Origin: Lachnospiraceae bacterium
GTDB lineage: Bacteria > Bacillota > Clostridia > Lachnospirales > Lachnospiraceae
DNA length: 43,573 nt
Reading direction: 5' to 3'
Assembly: GCA_021201095.1 (NCBI GenBank)
Contig: JAJQFO010000061.1
Span: 1-43,573, forward strand
Part shown: positions 33,356 through 42,565 of the stretch, one piece after another
Numbering within the stretch: position 1 is the first letter of the stretch
How the letters are laid out: the number at the start of each line of letters is the position of its first letter
Translations under genes and position numbers: made by a program
Notes under the pieces: generated by a model
Seen by the model: the letters and a program-made list of their open reading frames with translations, nothing else
Database searches by the model: none
Told to the model about the DNA's origin: nothing

Positions 33356-34302
33356 TTACTTCTCTTCTATGTCCTCCACACTCTCGTTCCCTTTACTCCT
33401 CCAGTTCCTTCTAAACTCTGAAGGGTTCATCCCTTCCACCTTCTTAAATACTCTCGAAAAGTAATTGCTATCTTCATAACCACACTCACGCCCTATCTGC
33501 TCGATGGAGAGAGATGTGAACCTAAGCCTCTCCTTCGCCCTCCCACTCTTACAAGCCCTATGTAGCTTCCCACGGACATACCATAAGCCTCTTTGAAGCA
33601 TCTCGATACATAGTTTTTATTGAAATGGAAGTGGTCGGCGAGGAGTTCCAGGGATAATGGGTCTTGATAGTGTGTGTCGATGTAGGACTTTATTTCTCCT
33701 ACGTCTATCCGGTCTACACTACCCACATTCACAGCTGGTCTGTCCTCATTCTCCTCATACACAGTCTCAGCAAACAGCAAACCGACCAGTTCGTTCAGCA
33801 ATGAGTTTATTTCCACATCGCGGATGTAGGATTCTGATGAGGCTGTGGTGTATAAGCTATTCAAGAGCGAGATGAACACACTGCTTTCTTCCGGATGAAA
33901 GACTGGTCTGCCGCCCCGCTCACAGTATTTATTGTAGATGGCAGGCATTGAAGGTCCGTTCATATGACACCATGAGATGATCCACAGGTCTTCCGATGAT
34001 GACTGTGAATAACCTTTCCGGCAGTCGATAAAGCACATATCTCCTTCACACAGTTCATAGTGAACGCCGTTATACTCCAACCATCCAGCTCCGTCCAATA
34101 CCATAAAGAACAGGTACGATGACAGGTGATCCCTTCCGCTCACGTGCGGCCTTAAGGCGGTGAGATGGCCGGCTTCTTGAAGCCAGAGCAGGGAAGAACG
34201 AGCGAAGGATGATGGCGTATAGAGAACCCGTGATGAAGTTACATCACTGCCTGAGTAGAAAAGGGTATTGATGGGATTATTTGATTGCTGCATTTCTTGC
34301 AT
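33356..34302 (-). pseudogene. AraC-family regulator with a frameshift between its two HTH motifs
   Basis: ATG 34302 has AAAGGAG 8 nt upstream. The N-terminal part is a cupin-like sensor (HVSGRDHLSSYLFFMVLDGA, then ELCEGDMCFIDCRKGY). The first AraC helix-turn-helix follows (SLELLADHFHFNKNYVSRCF, then KEAYGMSVGSYI). The frame then breaks at a GGG run at 33556-33558. One extra G would join it to ACKSGRAKERLRFTSLSIEQ, then GRECGYEDSNYFSRVFKKVE and GMNPSEF, the second HTH. Length and spacing then match AraC regulators exactly. It probably once controlled the fucose genes beside it. A sequencing error in the G-run would give the same picture. Confidence 0.8.
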
Positions 34303-34342
34303 TTCTGGAACTCCTTTCCCTACTGTGATTAACACACTCCTC

Positions 34343-34897
34343 TTACGTCCTCGAACTTCCTGCCACCGGTTCCAGCTTATCATGAAGCTTTCTCTCTATC
34401 TGTGGAAGGCAATACTTGTAATATTCCTTCGGTATGCTTTTATCTATAGGAAAAGCATAACAAATAAGATACGGCTTCAAAAACACCCTCTTTGGATGTG
34501 ACAAGCTGAGTGCTGAAATCCCTTTGTTACCCACATGCTCGGCAAGCCTTACATATAGGGATTTACTCACGCAGCTTCCAACATATAAGCAATCGCCCTC
34601 GATATCTTTGTTTTCATGTTTGAATCCCGCACTTTTAACTTCCATCCATTGCCTTATCTGCCTGCGTGGAATCAAGCAATCATTTTTCAAAACAAAAGCA
34701 TAAACACCCTTTTTGCCTATTAACTCTCTCGGTCGAGCTGTCTCCTCTAATGTTTCGATTGGAATCATTGTAGGGAACAGAATCGAAGAAGCCTCGCCAT
34801 CATGAAGTCTCTCGTACATCCCCTGGGCTTCAATCTCTATTTCTGCATCTAGGGCTTTCATAAGTTTTAGTATTTGGCTGTCTTCTTGTTTGTTCAT
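34343..34897 (-). CDS. GIY-YIG-like domain protein
   Basis: A 184-residue protein. GVYAFVL at 64-70, LYVGS at 104-108 and RLAEHVG at 117-123 follow the spacing of the GIY-YIG nuclease core (GIY, YIG-like, then R..H). A long insert lies between the first two motifs, and the catalytic Glu is uncertain. This family includes homing, restriction and repair nucleases, and divergent members with unknown roles. Its ATG overlaps the stop of the membrane-protein gene by 4 bp, and that gene in turn overlaps the acyltransferase gene, so all three are one translation-coupled unit. It may form a two-component system with the membrane protein, unrelated to polysaccharide synthesis. Confidence 0.6.
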   Translation of the reverse strand: MNKQEDSQILKLMKALDAEIEIEAQGMYERLHDGEASSILFPTMIPIETLEETARPRELIGKKGVYAFVLKNDCLIPRRQIRQWMEVKSAGFKHENKDIEGDCLYVGSCVSKSLYVRLAEHVGNKGISALSLSHPKRVFLKPYLICYAFPIDKSIPKEYYKYCLPQIERKLHDKLEPVAGSSRT

Positions 34898-35462
34898 TTG
34901 CTCTTTTTCTTCTTAACCTCTTCCCAGCGTTCCTTTTGAACTATTTTCTCTTCCAAATAGTCAACCCGGTTACGTAGAACGATAACCACAGTAAGCACCG
35001 TAAAGACAGCGATTAATCCGGCATCTACCCACAGGCTCTTCTCTTTCAAGTCTGAAAAATCCAGATACAGCACCGAAAGTACGAGGCAGCATAACGTTAA
35101 CAGCATGAAGTGGCTTACAACAGGTTTCTTTATCTTATTGGCACTCGCATCAGCCATATCTTCCTGAAATAACCGCCGCTCCCATTCGATGTCAATATAT
35201 GGTTCACAAAACACTAGCAAATATGCTCCTTTGCGGATGATCCCGGTCAAGTGATCCTTCTCGATTGCAGAAAGTGGAATGATAACCACATAGGGAATCA
35301 GAAAAACAATAGGATTACTCTGTGAGAAAGCAAAAGCCAGAACTGCTGCAGTAGTAGCAAATAGGATGCTCCTGCTGGCGCTGATGTAGTCCCATTCCTT
35401 ATTGATTTCTTCTCTGATCAATTTGTATTCTTCCAGTTTCTCTGTTCTGGATGGTGTGTTAG

Positions 35463-35466
<4 letters not shown>
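34894..35466 (-). CDS. Multi-TM membrane protein of unknown function
   Basis: A 190-residue protein. The N-terminal EEYKLIREEINKEWDYIS helix is followed by two TMs (about 32-65, ILFATTAAVLAFAF and IVFLIPYVVIIPL). Next is a soluble loop with YLLVFCEPYIDIEWERRLF, then two more TMs (about 120-165) and a Lys/Glu-rich tail. This 2+2 TM layout with a central WE motif occurs in uncharacterised Firmicute membrane proteins, but I cannot name the family. It overlaps its neighbours by 4 bp on both sides (acyltransferase upstream, GIY-YIG-like downstream). GAGG lies 8 nt before ATG. Confidence 0.6.
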
Positions 35467-36521
<1,055 letters not shown>

Positions 36522-36711
36522 TTGTCAACCACCTTTTGAAAATATTCAAATTTCTTCTTTTCCATATTTTTCAAACGCAGTTGCAATTACCTAATGCTTG
36601 TCATAATGCTAATTTGGCTCTTGGGGAAAATTTGTTTGTATTATGAATATCTCGGTATTTCAAACCTCGGAAAATCACTGAATTCAGGTCGTCCAAAAGA
36701 GGGCTCTTAGT

Positions 36712-37650
36712 CTATAGTTTAATAACTTTTTCGTACTGATTATTATTAAACAACATTGCTGCTAATGGCACGTTTGAATCTCCACATATAAGGGAATCGC
36801 ACTTCGATAAATAATATGCATCACGTAAAACTTCTAGCCCAAGCTTGTATCTATGTTGATCTCTAGGACACCCTTTGGCCAAATGTACCCCTACTATATC
36901 ACCTTTCTCCGCTCTATAGGAATCACAAAAGAAAACATGCGAACCATACTCTTCATTAAATCTGTCCGTAATAGCTTGCTCATCTGTACAAAGAAAAATA
37001 TTTTTATAATAACTCATTTGCATTATTTTGTTGATTTCGTCTATAAAGCATTCAACCTTTTTGGGGCGTGGATGACCTTTACAATAATTCATATCTGTTC
37101 CTCTAATATGAACCCCTAAATTTTTCCCATCTAATGATTTATTCATTTCTTTCCATTGATAATCAAACTTCTCAACAATTTCCTGCCTAATCAAAATATT
37201 TTCAGCAATAACTTTGTTAAGTTCAGCTATTTTGTCCGCTGTAAGTAGTTGCTTCTTTCCAACGTACTGTACAGTATATTCACTTGGATATAAGCAACTG
37301 GATAATATCACATTATTAGCAACATACGCTTTTTCGAGGCTACTTTTCTCAGGTTGGTAAAAATAATATTCCCAGCTATTCATTGTTCCATTTACAGGTT
37401 CACATTCATTATAAACAGTTGGATAGTTTTTCATATCAACCACTGGAAAATAGCCTTTTCTTCTTGCATAATTAATATGACCCAGAACATAAAGATAGTT
37501 AGAGAAAAAGCCACTATCACCATTCCTTCTAATAATGTAATACGTTTCCTTTTCCTTTTTGTCACGGCTTATTTTTTTTTCAGGGTATTTTCCGGTACAT
37601 TGGTTTCGTAAATATCTAAGCTGGCTTTTGATTTTATTGATTAGCATCAT
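36712..37650 (-). CDS. Fucosyltransferase-like glycosyltransferase
   Basis: A 312-residue protein. LGVHIRGTD at about 178-186 matches the conserved H.R.TD/GD donor-binding motif shared by alpha-1,2, alpha-1,6 (NodZ-like) and protein O-fucosyltransferases. NIFLCTDEQAI near 215-225 and CDSLICGDSNVPLAAMLF near the end fit the GT-B C-terminal domain, where an S/G-N/S loop binds GDP-fucose. There is no signal peptide or TM, so it acts in the cytoplasm on a lipid-linked glycan. The nearby Fkp supplies GDP-fucose, which supports the call. The exact linkage and GT family cannot be set from motifs alone. Confidence 0.65.
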   Translation of the reverse strand: MMLINKIKSQLRYLRNQCTGKYPEKKISRDKKEKETYYIIRRNGDSGFFSNYLYVLGHINYARRKGYFPVVDMKNYPTVYNECEPVNGTMNSWEYYFYQPEKSSLEKAYVANNVILSSCLYPSEYTVQYVGKKQLLTADKIAELNKVIAENILIRQEIVEKFDYQWKEMNKSLDGKNLGVHIRGTDMNYCKGHPRPKKVECFIDEINKIMQMSYYKNIFLCTDEQAITDRFNEEYGSHVFFCDSYRAEKGDIVGVHLAKGCPRDQHRYKLGLEVLRDAYYLSKCDSLICGDSNVPLAAMLFNNNQYEKVIKL

Positions 37651-37692
37651 TTTTTGCCCTCCAAAAACTATTTACTAATTGATGAATTCTCT

Positions 37693-38718
37693 TCATCGTT
37701 GTACTCTTCCGCTTCCACCGTTATTAAGCAAACTTTCAACATCAGCCACTGTGGTTCTGTTATAGTCACCCTCAATAGTGTGTTTTAGGCAGCTTGCTGC
37801 AACAGCAAAATCGATAGCATCCTGGCACTGTTTTCCGGTAATCAACCCATATATAAGACCTGCTCCAAAGCTGTCACCACCACCAACACGATCCACAATC
37901 TGAATATCATACTTTCTTGAAAAATACGCCTTATCTTCTGCTGAACTGTACAGCATTCCGCTCCAACCGTTCACACTGGCTGAATAGCTCTCTCGAAGAG
38001 TAATAGCGACATACTTGCAACCGTATCTGCTGCATATTTCCTTTGCAACGGATTCGTATCCTGCTTTGTTCAGTTTCCCTGTCTCGACGTCGTTATTATC
38101 GGGCTTGATACCCAGAACTTTGTCGGCATCCTCCTCATTGGCAATGCAAACATCCACATAAGGCATCAGCTCTTTCATTACGGATTTTGCTTTTTCACTA
38201 CTCCATAGGTTTTTCCTGTAATTCAAGTCACAAGACACCGTGATACCTTTCGCCCTGGCTGTCTTCACTGCATCCAAGCAAATCTCTGCCACGTTATCAG
38301 ATAGTGCTGGATTGATGCCAGTCCAGTGAAACCACTCTATGCCTTCAAAGATGCTATTCCAATCGAAGTCGGAACGCTGTGCCAAAGCAATGTCCGAATA
38401 TGCCCGATCATATATTACTTTTGAAGGGCGCTGCGATGCCCCCTTCTCAAGATAATACAATCCCATCCGGCCATCACCGTAGACAATCTTACTTGTGTCC
38501 ACGCCAAAATAACGCATGGAGCTGACCGCTGCTTTACCAACAGCTCCATCCGGCAGTTTTGTAAGAAATGCTGAGTCTAATCCAAATATAGCAAGAGACA
38601 CTGCCACATTCGCTTCGCCACCGCAGAACGTAGCATCAAGGCTATCCTTTTGGAACAGCTTCGTGTATCCGGGTGCTGCAAGCCTTAATAATATTTCTCC
38701 AAAAGACAATACTTTCAT
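37693..38718 (-). CDS. PfkB-family sugar kinase (KdgK-like)
   Basis: A 341-residue protein. The PfkB N-terminal signature is present (FGEILLRLA, then CGGEANVAVSLAIFG), and the C-terminal signature VGGGDSFGAGLIYG contains the catalytic Asp. A KdgK-like context (SCDLNYRKNLW, NEEDADKVLGI) suggests 2-keto-3-deoxy-sugar acids as substrate. It lies 11 bp after the aldolase gene and in the same run as kdsB, so it may act on the keto-deoxy sugar or its precursor in the glycan pathway rather than in catabolism. AAAGGAT immediately precedes ATG. Confidence 0.82.
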   Translation of the reverse strand: MKVLSFGEILLRLAAPGYTKLFQKDSLDATFCGGEANVAVSLAIFGLDSAFLTKLPDGAVGKAAVSSMRYFGVDTSKIVYGDGRMGLYYLEKGASQRPSKVIYDRAYSDIALAQRSDFDWNSIFEGIEWFHWTGINPALSDNVAEICLDAVKTARAKGITVSCDLNYRKNLWSSEKAKSVMKELMPYVDVCIANEEDADKVLGIKPDNNDVETGKLNKAGYESVAKEICSRYGCKYVAITLRESYSASVNGWSGMLYSSAEDKAYFSRKYDIQIVDRVGGGDSFGAGLIYGLITGKQCQDAIDFAVAASCLKHTIEGDYNRTTVADVESLLNNGGSGRVQR

Positions 38719-38729
38719 ATCCTTTTACC

Positions 38730-40310
38730 TCAATCAATTACCACAAACCTCGGTGTTGTAATATATTCAATAGCTATTTCATTCTTATACTCGTTCAAAA
38801 CCTCAGTCATGCCCGCATTCATTGCCTCGAACACAGCTTTCAGAGTATAGAAGTTCATCCTTTCATCAGCGAAATTCGTATTAGGGTCCTTAGAGTACCC
38901 ATCAATGCCAGCAATATAAACCTTTTTTGCGCCCAGTATGATCAGATACTTTACAAGCATCAAACCTGCATTGTCTCTTACAGCTTCATTGTCATTAAGC
39001 AGCACCTTATATTTTGTTTGGAGGTAGGCATCGACCGTAGGAATATTTGAAGTAACAATACATTTACTGCGATTGGCGACATCTAACTCTCTGAAACGAC
39101 GCAGGTTGCTAAGGAAAATGTAGTCGGTCTCAAACTCAGCATAATCAAAATTAATGCTTATGGTCACATCGGCATCGTCTTTAGCGCATTCGATAATCTT
39201 ATCCTTCTCATCCACTGAGCTTCTCCCAGGAGCAATGATAAGGACAGATTTTCCTGATATTTGGGCTTTTAAATCATTCAGATGCGTTTCTTGCACACAT
39301 CCTGTAGCCATATACTTGATATACAGTTCTTCGATGTAATCCTTATCATAACTTACACGCTTATCGTCATCCATCAAGGAGAATATCTCATCCATGCTTT
39401 CTGCCGTAAGCGTTTTTTTTGCATCAAGATAAATAGCATAATTCGGATGAGCATTATACTTTGCAGATAAATAATTTGACAGTGAGTATCCCCAAGGATT
39501 TCTTTGATAAAACCCATTTAATATTTCATCTATGATGGACAGCAAAGGCTTAAGTTCATATTTTCCATCAGCATTTTCATTTAGGTATTCAACAAAAAGC
39601 TCGGTATTAAGATTGCCCGCTCCTCGGCCCATACCGTACACAGATGAATCAATAATCAGATCTCTGTCTGTCTGGATATGAACAAGGCTCTGAGCGTTTG
39701 AATACGCAAGCTGCATATTATTATGTGAATGAAATCCGATTTTTATTGTGTCCTTAAGGTTATGCTCCACCATATAGAACAATCTGGTTAAATCCTTTTG
39801 CTTCATCATGCCAAAGCTGTCTACAATATAGAATGCATACGGCTCTACCTGGTTTACACGGCGAATCAAATCAAGGAATTCTTCATCCGTATAACTCACA
39901 GAAACCATTGCCTGAATGAATACCTTGTAGCCTTTTTCCTTCACTATGCGACAGTCTTCCAAGCCACCAAGTCTGTCTTTTTTATGGAAAGCGACACGGA
40001 TTCCGTCAATCGAGCTTCCATCGTAAACTGGAAGATCTTCCGGTACAAACTTTCCGTGATCAGCCAACATAACAAATATCTTTCCATCCCTTTTCTCCGG
40101 AATGATCTGCGCAACCTGGTTAAGAGACGTGAATCTTGTCCGGTTCTTATCATACTCCACAGTGTTCACAAAGAAGCCGCACTCAATAATATCAATATTG
40201 GCTTCTATCAGCCCGCTGACTATCTTTTTTTCATTTTCAAATCCGAAATGACAATCATTGCAATAGCCGCCATCCCGAAGTGTACAGTCCAAAGCCTGTA
40301 TGTGTTTCAT
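38730..40310 (-). CDS. DRE-TIM metallolyase/aldolase with C-terminal Rossmann-like domain
   Basis: A 526-residue protein. Residues 1-290 are an HMGL-like TIM barrel: DCTLRDGGY (8-16, the metal and catalytic DxxxRD), GFHSHNN with the second metal-binding H.H, and GMGRGAGN. This is the 4-hydroxy-2-oxovalerate-aldolase class, enzymes that form or cleave C-C bonds to pyruvate. Residues about 350-520 are an added alpha/beta domain (SVLIIAPGRSSVDEKDKII, then YIFLSNLRRFREL, GAKKVYIAGIDGYS) resembling DUF115-type folds. It sits 15 bp after kdsB. I infer that it makes a 3-deoxy-ulosonic-type sugar by pyruvate condensation, which KdsB then activates. The acceptor aldehyde is unknown. Confidence 0.75.
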   Translation of the reverse strand: MKHIQALDCTLRDGGYCNDCHFGFENEKKIVSGLIEANIDIIECGFFVNTVEYDKNRTRFTSLNQVAQIIPEKRDGKIFVMLADHGKFVPEDLPVYDGSSIDGIRVAFHKKDRLGGLEDCRIVKEKGYKVFIQAMVSVSYTDEEFLDLIRRVNQVEPYAFYIVDSFGMMKQKDLTRLFYMVEHNLKDTIKIGFHSHNNMQLAYSNAQSLVHIQTDRDLIIDSSVYGMGRGAGNLNTELFVEYLNENADGKYELKPLLSIIDEILNGFYQRNPWGYSLSNYLSAKYNAHPNYAIYLDAKKTLTAESMDEIFSLMDDDKRVSYDKDYIEELYIKYMATGCVQETHLNDLKAQISGKSVLIIAPGRSSVDEKDKIIECAKDDADVTISINFDYAEFETDYIFLSNLRRFRELDVANRSKCIVTSNIPTVDAYLQTKYKVLLNDNEAVRDNAGLMLVKYLIILGAKKVYIAGIDGYSKDPNTNFADERMNFYTLKAVFEAMNAGMTEVLNEYKNEIAIEYITTPRFVVID

Positions 40311-40325
40311 GCTGACTGTTCCTCC

Positions 40326-41090
40326 CTATTTATTACTTATCTCTCCAGCCTCGATTTTAGCAGCAACAATCGACCTGACCTTCTCCAAATCATTTGGTGT
40401 GTCCACAGCAACGGTTTCAGAGTCTACTTCAATATACTGAACTTTGTAACCGTTCTCGATAAAGCGTAAAATCTCTATATCTTCTACGGCTTCGACTTTA
40501 GCCTTGCCATATTTCATTCCATAGTCGCAATAAAACTGTAACGCTTTCGGCTTAAACCCATAAACACATACCTGCTTATAGTAAGCGTAATCAAGGTTTC
40601 CCTTCGGATAAGGAGCAGTCGCTCTGGTAAGGTATACGCCAATACCATCCTTATTCGTAATAACCTTCGGCACTGTGAAATTCACTACATCAATCGGGTC
40701 ATTAATCTTTGTCATCAGGTTAGATATCTGCAAATCCGAATTCGTATAGAACGGTGTGATTGCCGCCTTAATTGTAGATGGTTCAAGCAGAGGTTCATCG
40801 CCCTGAATATTAACAATCAAGTCTGCAGGAATTTTACGAGCGACCTCCCCTATACGATCAGTACCCGTCTTATGTGAGTCAGAAGTCATAATAACCTCAA
40901 CTCCAAGTGACTGGCAGGTCTCAAAAATCTTATCGTCATCCGTAGCTACATACACAGCATCAAAATCATCTACCTTCTTGCATTGCTGGTATACCCACCA
41001 AATCATAGGCTTACCGCAGATGTCTGCTAAAGGCTTGCCAGGAAAACGGGACGACTTGTAACGTGCGGGAATAACTCCGATAATTTTCAT
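40326..41090 (-). CDS. kdsB: KdsB-like CMP-sugar (3-deoxy-ulosonate) cytidylyltransferase
   Basis: A 254-residue protein of the usual KdsB length (about 250). IPARYKSSRFPGKPLADICG at residues 7-26 binds CTP. VYVATDDDKIFE, SHKTGTDRIGEVA and IVNIQGDEPLL are the KdsB core motifs, including the metal-binding Asp in QGDEP. It should couple CMP to a 3-deoxy-ulosonic sugar. Kdo is normally a Gram-negative outer-membrane sugar. In this apparently Firmicute capsule locus the substrate is more likely a related sugar made by the aldolase next to it. GGAGG lies about 11 nt before ATG. Confidence 0.85.
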   Translation of the reverse strand: MKIIGVIPARYKSSRFPGKPLADICGKPMIWWVYQQCKKVDDFDAVYVATDDDKIFETCQSLGVEVIMTSDSHKTGTDRIGEVARKIPADLIVNIQGDEPLLEPSTIKAAITPFYTNSDLQISNLMTKINDPIDVVNFTVPKVITNKDGIGVYLTRATAPYPKGNLDYAYYKQVCVYGFKPKALQFYCDYGMKYGKAKVEAVEDIEILRFIENGYKVQYIEVDSETVAVDTPNDLEKVRSIVAAKIEAGEISNK

Positions 41091-41122
41091 AATTTTCTAT
41101 TCCTCCTTGATTAATGTGTTTT

Positions 41123-42565
41123 CTATTTACCCATCTTAAACAAATCAATAATTTGGTTTCTCTTAATAAACGCGATTCCAAGTATAACGGCAATAATAAA
41201 ATATCTAAAAAATATGTGGCTATATAAGAGAATACTCCCAATTGATAAAGCCAAGGTACCAAGAAGCGTCAACCAAATTATGCAAGAATTAAACACTCGT
41301 TCTCCAAAGTGCGTAAGTTCGATTTTCTTCATTTTCCTGTAGTGCATGACAAAATAGAGCAAATACGAAGCTAGTGTGGTGTATGCAGCAGCTTGGTAAT
41401 TAAACAATTTAAGAAATGCTATATTTAAAATAATGTTAACTATGGATATCACAATTGAAGTGGTTGAAATATAATTTGTTTTTTCAAAATATAGCTGAAA
41501 GTTGATAAATATATCCGCAGCAAATTGAAGAAAGACACTACATGCAAGAGGAGGTACAACATACATGGCTTCTCGGTAATCTCTTGCCGCAAAAATCCAA
41601 ATTACCTCCGGAGCAATTAATGATAAGCATATTACAAAAAATCCAAATACTAGCAACATTAAATTTATGTTTCTTTTCAGACCCACGGATCTTTTTTTCT
41701 CTATTTCTTTATACATCCAAGGTGTAAGTGTCTGAATAAGTGAGCTTTTAATCATATTGAACATATATGCTAGACCGCGACCGACGCCATAAATTCCAGC
41801 TTGAGAGGTGGTGCAAAAATAATTTATCATTATTACGTCAGATGACGATAACAGAACAGACGATAAAAAATGAGGCACCAAAGCAACATTAAATTTCAGG
41901 GAATATGACCACATTTCTTTATCATATAAACATTTTCCTTTTCTCAGATTATGAGCAAAAATAAATGCAGATATAGTAACAGAGACTGCGATTATTGAAT
42001 AAATGCGTGCATAACCTCGATTTTGAGACACTAAAATAGCTCCAATACTAATAAGCGGGGTTGCGAGCCCTCCAAGTAATGATATAGCAATAACGCTTTT
42101 ATATTTATATTCAAACCTCATCCTAACAGTATAGAATTCTCTGGCTGGGGTTATTGCAAACTCCAAAAACATAAAGAACATTATTATAGTCGGAAGTCCA
42201 ATAATATTAATCCACAAATTCTGAGTAAAATAATAAATAGCAAACCAGACAATTGCCAATAATACAGATAACCCCTCTAAGGCTGAAACATATCTATCTC
42301 TCAAATTTTTATACTTAATCATTGCATTATTAAAAACGCCTGATGCCAAATTCATTGTAACGATAATTCTTAAAATCGAATACCATGAATTATACAAATT
42401 ATATATACCATAGTCCTCAGTGCTAAGGAGGCGGGTAAAGATTGGAGTAGTTATAGATGTAATGCCTTTTTGAAGTAAGCTACATATAACAAACCAAAAT
42501 CCAGATTTTACCTCCAGAGGCATCTTTTTGTATTGCAGCCAGATCTTTTTCATTCTTCTAATCAT
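41123..42565 (-). CDS. Polysaccharide flippase (Wzx/MOP superfamily)
   Basis: A 480-residue polytopic protein with about 12-14 TMs. The N-terminus is typical of Wzx (LLQKGITSITTPIFTRLLST, then DYGIYNLYNSW). The C-terminal half has regularly spaced TMs (LLVFGFFVICLSLIAPEVIW, IISIVNIILNIAFLKLF). These transporters flip lipid-linked repeat units across the membrane. The start overlaps the stop of the upstream glycosyltransferase by 4 bp (ATGA). An ATG four codons on is an alternative. No Wzy polymerase is seen within the window, so it should lie upstream beyond the right edge. Confidence 0.88.
   Translation of the reverse strand: MIRRMKKIWLQYKKMPLEVKSGFWFVICSLLQKGITSITTPIFTRLLSTEDYGIYNLYNSWYSILRIIVTMNLASGVFNNAMIKYKNLRDRYVSALEGLSVLLAIVWFAIYYFTQNLWINIIGLPTIIMFFMFLEFAITPAREFYTVRMRFEYKYKSVIAISLLGGLATPLISIGAILVSQNRGYARIYSIIAVSVTISAFIFAHNLRKGKCLYDKEMWSYSLKFNVALVPHFLSSVLLSSSDVIMINYFCTTSQAGIYGVGRGLAYMFNMIKSSLIQTLTPWMYKEIEKKRSVGLKRNINLMLLVFGFFVICLSLIAPEVIWIFAARDYREAMYVVPPLACSVFLQFAADIFINFQLYFEKTNYISTTSIVISIVNIILNIAFLKLFNYQAAAYTTLASYLLYFVMHYRKMKKIELTHFGERVFNSCIIWLTLLGTLALSIGSILLYSHIFFRYFIIAVILGIAFIKRNQIIDLFKMGK

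Noticed and set aside
36533-36590. 16-codon ORF (MEKKKFEYFQKVVDKW) ending at the acyltransferase start, a possible leader peptide
   Set aside because: It is Lys-rich and in an AT-rich stretch. The overlap with the GTG start is suggestive, but nothing else supports translation.
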